DNA of 64,000 nt from M3 sp045133615 (GCA_045133615.1 JBGUUQ010000051.1:23657-87656), one strand, 5' to 3'. Positions 1-9,965 are shown, counted from the stretch's first letter. Translations and numbers: made by a program. Notes: generated from the sequence alone by a model not told the origin.

Positions 1-2
1 CC

Positions 3-704
3 GGATGCCATGATTGTCCTATTACCGGCAGCTATCCGAAATCGTGGTTTCGCGACAACAGTCTCATCAATTGGCAACTCAAACACAAATCATTTTCCGA
101 TATTCCAAATCTCACAATCGTATGTGTTTCTGAGTGGCAGGCAGCACAAGCACGCCAATCATTTTTGAAAAACTATCCGATAAAAGTAATTCCCAATGGA
201 GTGGACACAACCATCTTCCGCCCGTATTCGATCGCTCCTCATCCCGATTTTCGCATAATAGCAGTCGCATCCAATTGGAATCTGAACAAAGGCCGGGAAC
301 ACCTCTTTCGATTACAATCGCATCTGAACTCCGACGAAACCCTAAATCTTATCAGCGGAATACACAATCGCGCGGAATTAGCACAAATCTATTCCGATGC
401 CGACCTTTTTCTCAATCCATCCGAAGAAGAAACCTTTGGCATGACTACCATTGAGGCTATGGCATGTGGAACTCCGGCAATTGTCAATTGCCATACGGCA
501 CTACCCGAAACCGTTACCTCACCGACGACAGGTCTCGTCGTAGATTTCTCCGACATTAACGCGACCATCGAAGCCATCCGCCGGATTAAAGCCCTCGGCA
601 AAAACAACTTCATCAACCCATGTCGCAACCTCATCATCAACAATTACTCCCTGTCGACAATGACCGACAGCTACCTCCGACTATTCAACGAAATCATCAA
701 ATAA
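3..704 (+). CDS. glycosyltransferase family 4, 3' part only
   Basis: The frame is open from base 3 to the TAA at 702-704, so the gene starts outside the window. The visible part begins with CHDCPITG and YPKSWFRDNS, a stretch typical of Bacteroidales GT4 enzymes of the WcaI/RfaB kind that build capsule, LPS or exopolysaccharide. Later come the nucleotide-sugar-binding signatures VIPNGVD, the loop LNPSEEETFGMTTIEAMACGTPAIV (catalytic-type EEETFG plus conserved glycine) and a closing helix. It would transfer a sugar from an NDP donor at the cytoplasmic face of the inner membrane. Acceptor and sugar cannot be read from the sequence. A TTG at 165 could be mistaken for a start, but the homologous sequence clearly continues upstream. 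The gene converges on the acyl-CoA dehydrogenase gene, with a shared terminator between them. Confidence 0.85.
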   Translation, partial: GCHDCPITGSYPKSWFRDNSLINWQLKHKSFSDIPNLTIVCVSEWQAAQARQSFLKNYPIKVIPNGVDTTIFRPYSIAPHPDFRIIAVASNWNLNKGREHLFRLQSHLNSDETLNLISGIHNRAELAQIYSDADLFLNPSEEETFGMTTIEAMACGTPAIVNCHTALPETVTSPTTGLVVDFSDINATIEAIRRIKALGKNNFINPCRNLIINNYSLSTMTDSYLRLFNEIIK

Positions 705-706
705 CA

Positions 707-739
707 AAGGAGTCGCAACCATTAAGATTGCGACTCCTT
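707..739. terminator. bidirectional terminator
   Basis: A perfect 12-base-pair hairpin (AAGGAGTCGCAA, loop of 9, TTGCGACTCCTT) lies three bases after the glycosyltransferase stop and 20 bases before the end of the convergent acyl-CoA dehydrogenase gene. It can serve both. Confidence 0.8.
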
Positions 740-759
740 CTGTATAGTATCTATATCAA

Positions 760-2457
760 TTAATATTGATATTCTGAAACTTGTTCAGGATCAAAGTTAT
801 TGATAAATTCAGCATGCTTGGCTACCTCTGCCTGAGCCATCTTCACATACACATTTGCAGAACGTGTAAACGCCTCGTTGCGAGTTGCATCGAAGAGCAA
901 CAGATAGCTCATCACAATATTTGCTGCCATTTCCACAAGACGACGAGCCATAAGGTCATTGTAATTACATTCCTTGACAGCCATTACCTTAGCCACTGCT
1001 GCTTCATACTTATCGGTCAAACCAACCAACACATTCTTCAATGATTGAAGATTTTCAGCCACAGCTTCCTTCTCATAATCACGAATCAAATTGAGATAAG
1101 TTCCGGTTGTCACGTGGCGAATTGCAGCTACGACTTGAAGTTGAGTAGTACCTTCATAGATAGAAGTGATACGAGCATCACGATAGATGCGTTCGCATGC
1201 ATAATCCTTCATGAAGCCGGAGCCGCCGTGAATTTGAATACAATCGTAAGCATTCTGATTGCAATATTCGCTCGACATACCTTTAACCATCGGAGTGCAT
1301 GCGTCAGCAAGTTTGCTGTACTTCTTCATCTCAGCACGCTCTTCAGCGGTAAGCGAACGTTCTTTGGCTATATCTTCATAAATCTTATACATATCCACGA
1401 AACGTGAAGTTTCGTAAAGAAGCGAACGAGAAGCATCGAGTTTAGCCTTAATCACTGAAAGCATTTCTGCTACAGCTGGGAATTCGATGATTGCCTTTCC
1501 AAATTGGCGACGATCCTTAGCATATGCAAGAGCTTCACGATATGTAGCCTCGCTGATACCCACCGACTGAGCGGCAATACCAAGACGAGCGCCATTCATA
1601 AGAGCCATCACATACTTGATAAGACCAAGACGACGAGAGCCACACAACACCGCTTTTGCATTCTTGTAAACAAGTTCACAAGTCGGAGAGCCCTTAATAC
1701 CCATCTTGTTTTCAATACGACGAACAGTCACACCGCCATCGCGCTTGTCATAGATGAACATCGAAAGACCACGACCATCCTTCGTTCCTTCCTCCGAACG
1801 AGCCAATACCAAGTGTATATCGCTGTCACCATTTGTGATAAAGCGCTTCACACCATTAAGCAACCATGTTCCATCCTCTTGCGGAGTAGCCTTGAGCATT
1901 ACCGACTGAAGGTCAGAACCAGCATCCGGTTCGGTAAGGTCCATCGACATAGTTTCGCCGTTACATACGCGAGTGATATATTTTTGCTTTTGTTCTTCAT
2001 CAGCAAATTCATATATCGTCTCAGCGCAATCTTGAAGACCCCAAAGGTTTTCAAAACCGGCATCTGCACGGCTTACGATATCGGCAGCCATGATATACGG
2101 AGTGATAGGGAAGTTCAAACCGCCGTAACGACGAGGCATCGACATCCCCATAAGACCGGCCTTACGGCAAGCCTCAAGATTAGCCTTCGTTCCGTCCGCA
2201 TAGATTACACGACCATTTTCTACGCGAGGTCCTTGGTGATCCACACCCTCTGCATTTTCAGCGATTGTTCCACCGAGTTCTCCTACGATTTCAAGTACCT
2301 TGTCGTAGCTGTCCATGGCATCCTCATAATTGAAAGGAGCATAGTCAAACTTCTCGGCATCAGTATAATTGCGTTCTTTAAGTTCAACAATCTTACGCAT
2401 CAACGGATGAGAAAGGTGATGCTTAAGATCAGCATTGTCAGTATAAAAGTTTGCCAT
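760..2457 (-). CDS. acyl-CoA dehydrogenase (FAD), about 565 aa
   Basis: Oxidises an acyl-CoA to the enoyl-CoA and passes electrons to the electron-transfer flavoprotein encoded just upstream. The fold order is visible: an N-terminal helical domain, the middle FAD/substrate region (TEPDAGSDLQ, FITNG), the C-terminal helical domain (GARLGIAAQSVGISEATYREALAYAKDRRQFGK) and the active-site segment IHGGSGFMKDYACERIYRDARITSIYEGTT, whose Glu is the expected catalytic base. About 110 extra C-terminal residues form a further helical region, as in the longer (about 565 aa) Bacteroidales versions. The stop of etfA and this start are 3 bases apart, so the genes are translationally linked. Substrate chain length is not deducible; short chain is my guess because of the etf operon. 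Confidence 0.92.
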   Translation of the reverse strand: MANFYTDNADLKHHLSHPLMRKIVELKERNYTDAEKFDYAPFNYEDAMDSYDKVLEIVGELGGTIAENAEGVDHQGPRVENGRVIYADGTKANLEACRKAGLMGMSMPRRYGGLNFPITPYIMAADIVSRADAGFENLWGLQDCAETIYEFADEEQKQKYITRVCNGETMSMDLTEPDAGSDLQSVMLKATPQEDGTWLLNGVKRFITNGDSDIHLVLARSEEGTKDGRGLSMFIYDKRDGGVTVRRIENKMGIKGSPTCELVYKNAKAVLCGSRRLGLIKYVMALMNGARLGIAAQSVGISEATYREALAYAKDRRQFGKAIIEFPAVAEMLSVIKAKLDASRSLLYETSRFVDMYKIYEDIAKERSLTAEERAEMKKYSKLADACTPMVKGMSSEYCNQNAYDCIQIHGGSGFMKDYACERIYRDARITSIYEGTTQLQVVAAIRHVTTGTYLNLIRDYEKEAVAENLQSLKNVLVGLTDKYEAAVAKVMAVKECNYNDLMARRLVEMAANIVMSYLLLFDATRNEAFTRSANVYVKMAQAEVAKHAEFINNFDPEQVSEYQY

Positions 2458-2460
2458 GAT

Positions 2461-3489
2461 TTACTTAGAATTTTTCTTGTAATACTTAATAAGTTTGGGC
2501 ACTACATCTTCGATGTCGCCATTGATTACATAATCAGCGATTGTATTGATCGGAGCATTCGGATCGTTGTTGATTGAAATCACAATCGAGCTTTCCTGCA
2601 TACCGGCGATGTGCTGAATCTGACCGGAAATACCGCAAGCGATATACAATTTCGGGCGAACAGTCACACCGGTCTGACCGATTTGACGATCATGTTCGGT
2701 AAATCCGGCATCCACTGCTGCACGTGATGCACCAACTTCGCCACCGAGAGTATCAGCCAATTGGTGAAGCAATTCAAAATTCTCCTTACTTCCCACACCG
2801 TAACCACCGGCTACGATGATTGACGAGTTCTTAATATTAATCTTCGATTTTTCAATATGACGGTCGATGATTTCTACTACGAAATCTTCATCGCTTACAT
2901 ATTTCGATGCATCGAGATTGATTACCTCTCCCTTATGGTTTGCATCATATACCTCTTTCTTCATCACACCCTCACGCACGGTTGCCATTTGGGGACGGCA
3001 TTCGGGGTTAACAATTGTTGCAACAATGTTTCCGCCAAAAGCCGGACGAATTTGAAGCAACAAGTTTTGATATTCTTTTTTAGTCTTCGGATCAACATGA
3101 TCACCGATTTCAAGCGAAGTACAATCCGCTGTCAATCCACTGTGCAAGCATGATGATACACGAGGACCGAGGTCACGACCGATACAAGTTGCACCCATCA
3201 AGCAAATTTGAGGTTTGATTTCTTTAAAAAGATTGATCAACACCGCTGCATGAGGATTGGAAGTATAAGGATACAAACGCTTGTCCGACACCTTATATAC
3301 TACATCCGCTCCATACGGGAACAATTGATTTTCAATACCCTCAAGATTGTCGCCAATCACAAGAGCTTCAAGCTTAACCCCAAGTTGGGTGGCAAGCTGA
3401 CGACCTTTAGTCATAAGCTCAAGGCTCACGTCGGCTACTTTGCCATCGTCAAACTCGCAATATACTATTAAATTGTTGTTATCTGACAT
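2461..3489 (-). CDS. etfA: electron transfer flavoprotein alpha subunit
   Basis: Alpha subunit of the ETF heterodimer that accepts electrons from the adjacent acyl-CoA dehydrogenase. The C-terminal FAD-binding domain is plain: IIVAGGYGVGSKENFELLHQLADTLGGEVGASRAAVDAGF, then the family signature YIACGISGQIQHIAGMQ and INNDPNAPI before the C-terminal helix. The N-terminal half is the usual Rossmann-like ETF domain. The length of 342 residues is normal. It sits 23 bases downstream of etfB and 3 bases upstream of the dehydrogenase gene. Whether this ETF is simple or electron-bifurcating (as in Bcd/EtfAB) cannot be decided by eye. Confidence 0.94.
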   Translation of the reverse strand: MSDNNNLIVYCEFDDGKVADVSLELMTKGRQLATQLGVKLEALVIGDNLEGIENQLFPYGADVVYKVSDKRLYPYTSNPHAAVLINLFKEIKPQICLMGATCIGRDLGPRVSSCLHSGLTADCTSLEIGDHVDPKTKKEYQNLLLQIRPAFGGNIVATIVNPECRPQMATVREGVMKKEVYDANHKGEVINLDASKYVSDEDFVVEIIDRHIEKSKINIKNSSIIVAGGYGVGSKENFELLHQLADTLGGEVGASRAAVDAGFTEHDRQIGQTGVTVRPKLYIACGISGQIQHIAGMQESSIVISINNDPNAPINTIADYVINGDIEDVVPKLIKYYKKNSK

Positions 3490-3512
3490 GATAATTTTAA
3501 GATTATTAAACG

Positions 3513-4385
3513 TTAGCCAATAGTGTGATTAGCAATAAGGTCCTTAACAAGATTTTCAATCTGTTCGTCATTGTTTTCAAGCACAAGGTTTTCCTTTGCC
3601 GTAAACACAACATTTTCGATTGCTTTCACCTTTGTAGGAGAACCCGCCATACCGATTTGTTCGGGATCTGCTTCAACATAAGCGGCGCTCCATTCATTGA
3701 TATTAAGATACGGACGAGACTCCACGATAGCCTTCAACTCATCAGTCAACGCTGCCTTTTCGCTTGTCGAAACTGCATATTTGTAGCGTTGGATGCGTTG
3801 TGCATTACGCGGACGGCAATCTGCTGCCGAACCGTTTACAGTCACCACCAAGGGGAGGGGAGCCTTCACTGTCTCTACACCGTTTTCAAGACGACGCTTA
3901 ACGATAGCATAGCCATCTTTCACTTCAATAATCTCTTCTGCATAGGTCACCTGAGGAAGACCGAGTTTTTCTGCAACTTGAGGTCCTACCTGAGCGGTAT
4001 CGCCGTCGATTGCCTGACGTCCGCACACAATCAAGTCATAATTTCCAAACTTACGGATTGCTGCCGACAACGAATACGATGTTGCCAATGTATCGGCACC
4101 ACCGAGAGCACGGTCAGTCAACACAATTCCGCCGTCTGCTCCGCGATACATTCCTTCACGAACGACTTCTGCCGAGCGGGGGAGACCCATTGTTAATAAC
4201 GTTACAGTCGACCCCGGATTCGCATCCTTGATTCTAAGGGCTTGTTCAAGCGCATTGAGGTCTTCAGGATTGAAGATGGCAGGCAATGCCGCACGATTAA
4301 TCGTTCCATCTTCCTTCATTGCATCTTTGCCTACATTACGAGTGTCGGGCACTTGTTTTGCGAGCACGATGATGTTCAAACTCAT
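3513..4385 (-). CDS. etfB: electron transfer flavoprotein beta subunit
   Basis: Beta subunit of ETF and first gene of the etfB-etfA-acyl-CoA dehydrogenase operon. The start MSLNIIVLAKQVPDT is characteristic of the family, followed by the NPEDLNALEQAL segment and the AMP/FAD-binding-type loop GGADTLATSYSLSAAIRK with CGRQAIDGDTAQVGPQVAEKLGLPQVTY. At 290 residues it is slightly longer than the usual 250-260, mostly in the C-terminal tail. A good Bacteroidota promoter precedes it. Function follows from family membership; the redox partner downstream of ETF is not in the window. Confidence 0.94.
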   Translation of the reverse strand: MSLNIIVLAKQVPDTRNVGKDAMKEDGTINRAALPAIFNPEDLNALEQALRIKDANPGSTVTLLTMGLPRSAEVVREGMYRGADGGIVLTDRALGGADTLATSYSLSAAIRKFGNYDLIVCGRQAIDGDTAQVGPQVAEKLGLPQVTYAEEIIEVKDGYAIVKRRLENGVETVKAPLPLVVTVNGSAADCRPRNAQRIQRYKYAVSTSEKAALTDELKAIVESRPYLNINEWSAAYVEADPEQIGMAGSPTKVKAIENVVFTAKENLVLENNDEQIENLVKDLIANHTIG

Positions 4386-4438
4386 AATTAATAAGGATAT
4401 TAGATAGTTATATTTATTCTTACTGATAAATTATCTCA

Positions 4439-4470
4439 CAAAGATAACGCAAATCGTCTATTTACACAAC
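4439..4470 (-). promoter_or_regulatory. promoter of etfB operon
   Basis: Read on the minus strand there is TATCTTTG (plus 4439-4446), matching the Bacteroidota -7 consensus TAnnTTTG, and a GTTG (plus 4467-4470) 20 bases upstream in the -33 position. It lies about 55 bases before etfB. Confidence 0.6.
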
Positions 4471-4492
4471 TAAAAAATTGTGAAACAAGCTA

Positions 4493-5902
4493 CTACTCAT
4501 AGCTCGACCCATCAAAACAATGGGTACACAACTTGCATTTTGGCAATCCGATTGCCTCTACCACATTTTCTATCGAACTAAACTTCAACGACGTGATATT
4601 CAACTGTTCACGTATCCGCTCAACCATTGTTTCATACTCCGGTGAACCGGTTGTTGCATACGCCTCTAAGTTTTTATTCATATCACCCTCCAATTCCTGT
4701 ATCACACGTCGCGTGATAAGGTCAAGATCACTTTTCGACGACGTGAAATTCAAAAACTTACACGGATATATCAATGGAGGACAACTGATTCTCATATGCA
4801 CCTCTTCAACTCCGGCATCATACATATCCTTCACATTATCGCGAAGCTGAGTACCGCGAACAATCGAATCGTCGCAAAAAGCCACCTTTTTGTTCTTCAA
4901 AACCGAGTTATTTGAAATCAACTTCATTTTAGCCACAAGTTCGCGACGCTCTTGTGTACTCGGAGTAAAACTGCGAGGCCATGTCGGAGTATATTTTACA
5001 ATACCACGTTGATAGGGCACTTTCTTTCCTTGAGCATATCCCAAAGCCATTCCGATACCCGAATCAGGTATAGCACTTACTATATCTATATTGGTATCAT
5101 CCTCCTTGCCCATCGCCAATCCGGAATCATAACGCATGCATTCCACATTGCGACCTTCATATTCACAAGCCGGATAGCCATAATATGTCCACAAGAAAGC
5201 ACATATCTGCATTTTTTCTCCCGGTTCCTTCAATTGCTTGATTCCGTCAGCCGTAATTTCCACAATCTCGCCGGGACCCATGGTATATTCTATTGAATAG
5301 CCTAAATTAGGAAACGCACAAGATTCCGATGTAACAGCATGTGCACCCTCTTTTTGCCCGATGATAATCGGAGTTCTGCCATACTTGTCGCGTGCTGCTA
5401 TAATTCCGTTTTCGGTCAATAACAACATTGAGCAAGAGCCCTTAATCCGATTATACACATTTTCAATACCGGAAACATAGTCTGAGCCTTCACTGATCAA
5501 CGCAGCAATCATTTCCGTCGGGTTAATGATGTCATAGCTGTGTTCGCAGAAATGATGACCTTTAGCGAGCAACTCTTTTTCCAGTTCTACAATATTATTT
5601 ATTCGAGCTACCGTTACTATCGCAAACTTCCCCAAATGGCAATTTACGATAATAGGTTGAGCGTCCGTATCACTGATTACACCAATGCCGACACTTCCAT
5701 GGAAATCCGCCAAGTCACGTTCAAATTTAGAACGGAAATACGAATTTTCTATATTATGAATCGAGCGGGTAAATATACCCTCATAGCAAGTAGCAATACC
5801 GGCTCTCTTCGTTCCCATGTGAGAATTGTAGTCTGTGCCGTAAAACAGCTCATTGATACACTCCTCATGTTTTTGTTTGGCTACGCCAAAAAAACCACCC
5901 AT
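4493..5902 (-). CDS. PurF-like amidophosphoribosyltransferase with degenerate glutaminase domain
   Basis: Overall PurF architecture: N-terminal class II glutaminase domain (about 1-230) and C-terminal phosphoribosyltransferase domain with an intact PRPP loop, AFCDDSIVRGTQLRDNV. The four cysteines that bind a 4Fe-4S cluster in the Bacillus enzyme appear conserved (CAFLWTYY, YPCKF, and the C-terminal CKLCTHC). The glutaminase half is damaged at key places: after Met the protein starts GGFFGV where active enzymes have Cys-Gly-Ile/Val, so the nucleophile is missing; the usual arginine segment (HxRYxTxG) reads GIGVISDTDAQ; the NGN loop reads ARINN. I chose the start at 5900-5902 because an upstream in-frame extension (17 residues) has no family similarity. 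It lies 84 bases after purL. It may use free ammonia, or have a regulatory role; a second, complete PurF probably exists elsewhere. Confidence 0.8.
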   Translation of the reverse strand: MGGFFGVAKQKHEECINELFYGTDYNSHMGTKRAGIATCYEGIFTRSIHNIENSYFRSKFERDLADFHGSVGIGVISDTDAQPIIVNCHLGKFAIVTVARINNIVELEKELLAKGHHFCEHSYDIINPTEMIAALISEGSDYVSGIENVYNRIKGSCSMLLLTENGIIAARDKYGRTPIIIGQKEGAHAVTSESCAFPNLGYSIEYTMGPGEIVEITADGIKQLKEPGEKMQICAFLWTYYGYPACEYEGRNVECMRYDSGLAMGKEDDTNIDIVSAIPDSGIGMALGYAQGKKVPYQRGIVKYTPTWPRSFTPSTQERRELVAKMKLISNNSVLKNKKVAFCDDSIVRGTQLRDNVKDMYDAGVEEVHMRISCPPLIYPCKFLNFTSSKSDLDLITRRVIQELEGDMNKNLEAYATTGSPEYETMVERIREQLNITSLKFSSIENVVEAIGLPKCKLCTHCFDGSSYE

Positions 5903-5986
5903 AACAAATCTTTTTATTTTGTACGTATATCTTAACGACAAAGTGGGAACCAAGCATCATGCCTGATCTCCACTTCGTTACTATTT

Positions 5987-8900
5987 TTATGCTTTAGTTT
6001 TTTCTTCTATCCAACGGCGTGCATTGATAAACGCATCAATCCACGGCGTCACCTCATCGGCTCTATGCGAATCAGGATAGAATCCGCATTGCCACGGGAA
6101 TATCGCACGTTCGGGGTGGGGCATCATTGCAAGATGACGACCGTCTGCCGATGCAATACCTGCCACCGAAGCCTTCGACCCGTTGGGGTTGCCGGGATAA
6201 GACGAATAATTGTACTTAGCCACTACATTATATTTGTCGAGCGACTCCGGCAACATGAATCGACCCTCTCCGTGAGCGACCCATACACCCGTCTTCATTC
6301 CGGCCATTGAGCCGAGCATGACTGAATTATTTTGAGGAATAGTCACTCCGAGGAATTGAGATTCAAACTTATGAGAGATATTATGCTCCATTACAGTTTT
6401 CTTCTCGTGTTCCGGATTGATTAATCCCAATTCAATCATCAACTGGCAACCGTTACATATACCGAGACTCAACGTATCTTCGCGTTTATAGAAGTTTTCA
6501 AGAGCACGCTTGGCATTCTCATTCCACAAGAAACCTCCGGCCCAACCTTTGGCAGAGCCAAGCACATCCGAATTTGAGAAGCCGCCGCAGAACACAATCA
6601 TATTTACATCCTCAAGTGTTTCTCGTCCCGACATCAAGTCTGTCATATGCACATCCTTCACATCGAATCCGGCAAGATAAAGAGTATAAGCCATTTCGCG
6701 GTCTCCGTTTACGCCCTTTTCACGGATAATTGCAGCTCTGACACCGCTTTTTCCATCACGACGCAATGAAATACCCCTTGAAGCCAACTTGCCTTTGAAT
6801 CCTGTCGGGAATTTATATCGGATAGGTTGTTTCTTATAGTTTTCAAAACGAGCCTTTGCACATTTTTCACCACTCTGTACCGAATCCAAGAGATACGATG
6901 ATTCAAACCACACATCTCGAAGATAATCGATAAACAGCATATGCTCCGTGCCATTGTGAGCCACCATTATCGTACGTTCGTCCGACGGGCTACCGATTTC
7001 GCAGAACTTAACACCGGCATCATTCAATGCAGCCTCCACCTTTTCTGTTTTAGCATCAGCAACTTGAATTACCAAAGCCGGATTCTCTGCAAATAGTATC
7101 TTGATTAAATCCGTTTCATTCCATGCAGCAAAACCTTCAGTTGAAAGATTTATACCTCCGTTCACATTTCCGAACGTCATTTCCAACAACGTTGTGATAA
7201 GTCCGCCGGCAGAAACATCGTGAGCGGCAAGAATTGCTTTATTTGCTACAAGTTTCTGGATTGCATTAAACGTTTTCACAAACTGCTCCGGATTATTTAC
7301 GGTAGGAGCATCGGCGCCGAGACGATTCAATGTCTGTGCAAAAGCCGAACCTCCGAGTTTCATTGCATCCGAAGAGAAATCTATATAATATAATGTTGAT
7401 TTCTTAGCCTTAAGTACAGGCGACACCGTTTTACGAACATCCGTAACCGGACCGGCTGCCGAAATAATCACAGTACCGGGAGCAAACACTTTGTCCTCTC
7501 CATATTTCTGAGTCATCGACAAGCTATCCTTACCGGTAGGAATATTAACACCGAGTGCACAAGCAAAGTCACTGCAAGCCTCTACAGCTTTATACAATGC
7601 TGCATCCTCGCCCGGATTCTTACACGGCCACATCCAGTTTGCACTAAGCGAGATACCCTTAATGCCATCGGCAATCGGAGTCATTGATATATTTGTCAAC
7701 GCCTCTGCAATAGCCATCACAGAACCTTTTGCTGAATCTACAAGCGCAACTTGAGGAGCATGACCGATTGAAGTGGCGATACCGGCTTTTCCCTTATAGT
7801 CCAAAGCCACTACACCACAGTCGCTCAACGGCAATTGGATTTCTCCCTGACATTGTTGACGGGCAATTTTTCCTGTCACCGAACGGTCAACCTTATTAGT
7901 CAACCAATCTTTACATGCTACAGCCTCAATGCTGAGCACATCGCGAAGATATTGGTCAAGGTTTGCTTCGTCATATTCTACATCCGAATACGATACCTTT
8001 ATGGTATTGTCAGTCATCACCGTCTTCGGTGAATTTCCGAACATATCAGCCATAGCAAGGTCGATAGGTTTGACACCATCTTTTTGCTCAAAGACAAATC
8101 GATCATCACCGGTCGTTTCTCCAACCACATATAGCGGAGCGCGTTCACGTTCGGCAATACGCGACACATATTCTATATCATCGGATTTAAGAATCATACC
8201 CATACGTTCCTGACTCTCGTTTCCTACGATTTCTTTCGATGAAAGAGTCTTATCTCCGATAGGGAGTGAATCGATATCGATATGACCACCGGTTGCTTCC
8301 ACCAATTCCGACAACGCATTCAAGTGTCCGCCTGCGCCATGGTCATGAATAGACACAATAGGATTATTGTCGCTTTCAGCCAATGCACGAATCACATTCG
8401 ACACACGTTTCTGCATTTCGGGATTTGCACGCTGAACTGCATTCAACTCGATGGAATTGTCATACTGTCCGGTTTCTACCGACGAGACCGCTCCACCGCC
8501 CATTCCGATACGGTAGTTGTCGCCACCCATTACCACTACTTTTTCTCCGGCAATAGGTTCTCCCTTTATCGCATCTTTCTTTCCGGCAAAACCTACACCT
8601 CCGGCAAGCATTATCACCTTATCATAGGCATACTTCTTGTCGTTCTCCTCATGTTCAAACGTCAACAGCGAACCACAGATAAGCGGTTGTCCGAACTTGT
8701 TACCGAAGTCCGATGCTCCATTGGATGCCTTAATAAGAATATCGCACGGAGTCTGATAAAGCCATGCACGAGGATTCATCATCTGCTCCCATTTATGCTC
8801 TGCCGACATTCGAGGATACGAAGTCATATACACAGCCGTTCCTGCAATAGGCAAGCTGGCTTTTCCGCCACCCAAACGGTCACGGATTTCTCCGCCCGTA

Positions 8901-9691
8901 CCGGTTGCAGCACCGTTAAACGGCTCAACCGTTGTCGGGAAGTTATGAGTTTCCGCTTTAAGAGAAATCACCGTATCAAGATCCTTTACCTCAAAATAAT
9001 CAGGTCGGTCAGGATTGATAGGGTAGAACTGATCTACTTTCGGGCCTTTCACAAAAGCCACATTATCTTTATATGCAGAAACAAGTTTATTCGGATTTTC
9101 TTGCGAAGTCTTCTTAATCAACTTAAAAAGCGACATCGGCTTTTCTTCGCCATCGATTACAAACGTTCCGTTAAAAATTTTATGGCGACAATGTTCAGAG
9201 TTCACCTGTGAGAACCCAAACACCTCACTATCAGTCAACGGTCGTCCGAGCTTCTGACTCAAATCACGCAGATATTGCTCCTCTTCGGGACTTAATGCCA
9301 AGCCCTCCGATTTGTTATATTCCGAGATGTCATCGATATACACGATTGCATCCGGAGTCTTATCTACCGTAAACGTCTTACTGTTGAGTCCATCATAAAC
9401 TCGTTCCAACATCTTGTCAAACCGAGGATTTTCCTCCTTACTCAAATGAAACTGTTCGATGCGGGAAATTCCCTCCAAACCCATGTTTTGAGTGATTTCC
9501 ACCGCATTTGTGCTCCACGGAGTTATCATCTCTTTACGAGGGCCTACAAATCGGCCTTTAACAGAGGTACTTACCAAAGGAACTGCACCACCGAAAAGCC
9601 ACGACAGCTTCTCTTTTTCTACATCAGAAAACTTATGAGTAGTTTCTACGGCATAAACCAGAGTTGCGCCTTTTTTGAAAAATACGACCAT
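5987..9691 (-). CDS. purL: phosphoribosylformylglycinamidine synthase, large single-chain type
   Basis: Converts FGAR, glutamine and ATP to FGAM in purine synthesis. The 1234-residue length is that of the single-chain enzyme. In order: an N-terminal PurS-like region; FGAM synthase core with SEHCRHKIFNG and KAETHNFPTTVEPFNGAATGTGGEIRD; a second core copy (GIKGISLSANWM, IPTGKDSLSM); and a C-terminal glutamine amidotransferase with FCGGFSNSDVLGSAKGWAGG, the nucleophile in GICNGCQLM and the MMPHPERA motif with the catalytic His. All key residues are present, in contrast to the PurF-like neighbour downstream. They probably share a transcript. Confidence 0.96.
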   Translation of the reverse strand: MVVFFKKGATLVYAVETTHKFSDVEKEKLSWLFGGAVPLVSTSVKGRFVGPRKEMITPWSTNAVEITQNMGLEGISRIEQFHLSKEENPRFDKMLERVYDGLNSKTFTVDKTPDAIVYIDDISEYNKSEGLALSPEEEQYLRDLSQKLGRPLTDSEVFGFSQVNSEHCRHKIFNGTFVIDGEEKPMSLFKLIKKTSQENPNKLVSAYKDNVAFVKGPKVDQFYPINPDRPDYFEVKDLDTVISLKAETHNFPTTVEPFNGAATGTGGEIRDRLGGGKASLPIAGTAVYMTSYPRMSAEHKWEQMMNPRAWLYQTPCDILIKASNGASDFGNKFGQPLICGSLLTFEHEENDKKYAYDKVIMLAGGVGFAGKKDAIKGEPIAGEKVVVMGGDNYRIGMGGGAVSSVETGQYDNSIELNAVQRANPEMQKRVSNVIRALAESDNNPIVSIHDHGAGGHLNALSELVEATGGHIDIDSLPIGDKTLSSKEIVGNESQERMGMILKSDDIEYVSRIAERERAPLYVVGETTGDDRFVFEQKDGVKPIDLAMADMFGNSPKTVMTDNTIKVSYSDVEYDEANLDQYLRDVLSIEAVACKDWLTNKVDRSVTGKIARQQCQGEIQLPLSDCGVVALDYKGKAGIATSIGHAPQVALVDSAKGSVMAIAEALTNISMTPIADGIKGISLSANWMWPCKNPGEDAALYKAVEACSDFACALGVNIPTGKDSLSMTQKYGEDKVFAPGTVIISAAGPVTDVRKTVSPVLKAKKSTLYYIDFSSDAMKLGGSAFAQTLNRLGADAPTVNNPEQFVKTFNAIQKLVANKAILAAHDVSAGGLITTLLEMTFGNVNGGINLSTEGFAAWNETDLIKILFAENPALVIQVADAKTEKVEAALNDAGVKFCEIGSPSDERTIMVAHNGTEHMLFIDYLRDVWFESSYLLDSVQSGEKCAKARFENYKKQPIRYKFPTGFKGKLASRGISLRRDGKSGVRAAIIREKGVNGDREMAYTLYLAGFDVKDVHMTDLMSGRETLEDVNMIVFCGGFSNSDVLGSAKGWAGGFLWNENAKRALENFYKREDTLSLGICNGCQLMIELGLINPEHEKKTVMEHNISHKFESQFLGVTIPQNNSVMLGSMAGMKTGVWVAHGEGRFMLPESLDKYNVVAKYNYSSYPGNPNGSKASVAGIASADGRHLAMMPHPERAIFPWQCGFYPDSHRADEVTPWIDAFINARRWIEEKTKA

Positions 9692-9734
9692 GCTCTATTG
9701 TTATTGATAGTTGATATTTCTGAAATTTAGGTCA

Positions 9735-9742
9735 CAAAATTA
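9735..9742 (-). promoter_or_regulatory. -7 element before purL
   Basis: On the minus strand TAATTTTG matches TAnnTTTG, 44 bases before the purL start. No convincing -33 element at 19-21 bases was found. Confidence 0.4.
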
Positions 9743-9889
9743 CTATTTTTTCAGCAAATTACGACGTTTTTCTCTAATTATATTACATTAATATTTTCCT
9801 ATTTTCTCTTTTTTCGACATCGCATTTTCTTATTTTTGGCTCGATTTTTGCATTTTAAGTCTCGAAAACGTAAAAATAACGTTGTGAAA

Positions 9890-9920
9890 TTGGTTAATAA
9901 AATTTTTAGACTTAATTTTG
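9890..9920 (+). promoter_or_regulatory. promoter of tig
   Basis: TTG at 9890-9892 and TAATTTTG at 9913-9920 with a 20-base spacer fit the Bacteroidota sigma-70-type promoter. The remainder of the gap between purL and tig (9692-9965) is AT-rich and shows no gene. Confidence 0.6.
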
Positions 9921-9965
9921 CACCTCGAAATTAATCACGCATATTAAATTGATAAATAGAGTTAT

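Noticed and set aside
1504..2577. Long plus-strand frame of 357 codons
   Set aside because: It lies antisense to the acyl-CoA dehydrogenase and etfA genes, and its translation has no domain character; it is a shadow.
8282..9211. Plus-strand frame of 309 codons
   Set aside because: Antisense to purL, Cys/His/Arg-rich shadow composition.
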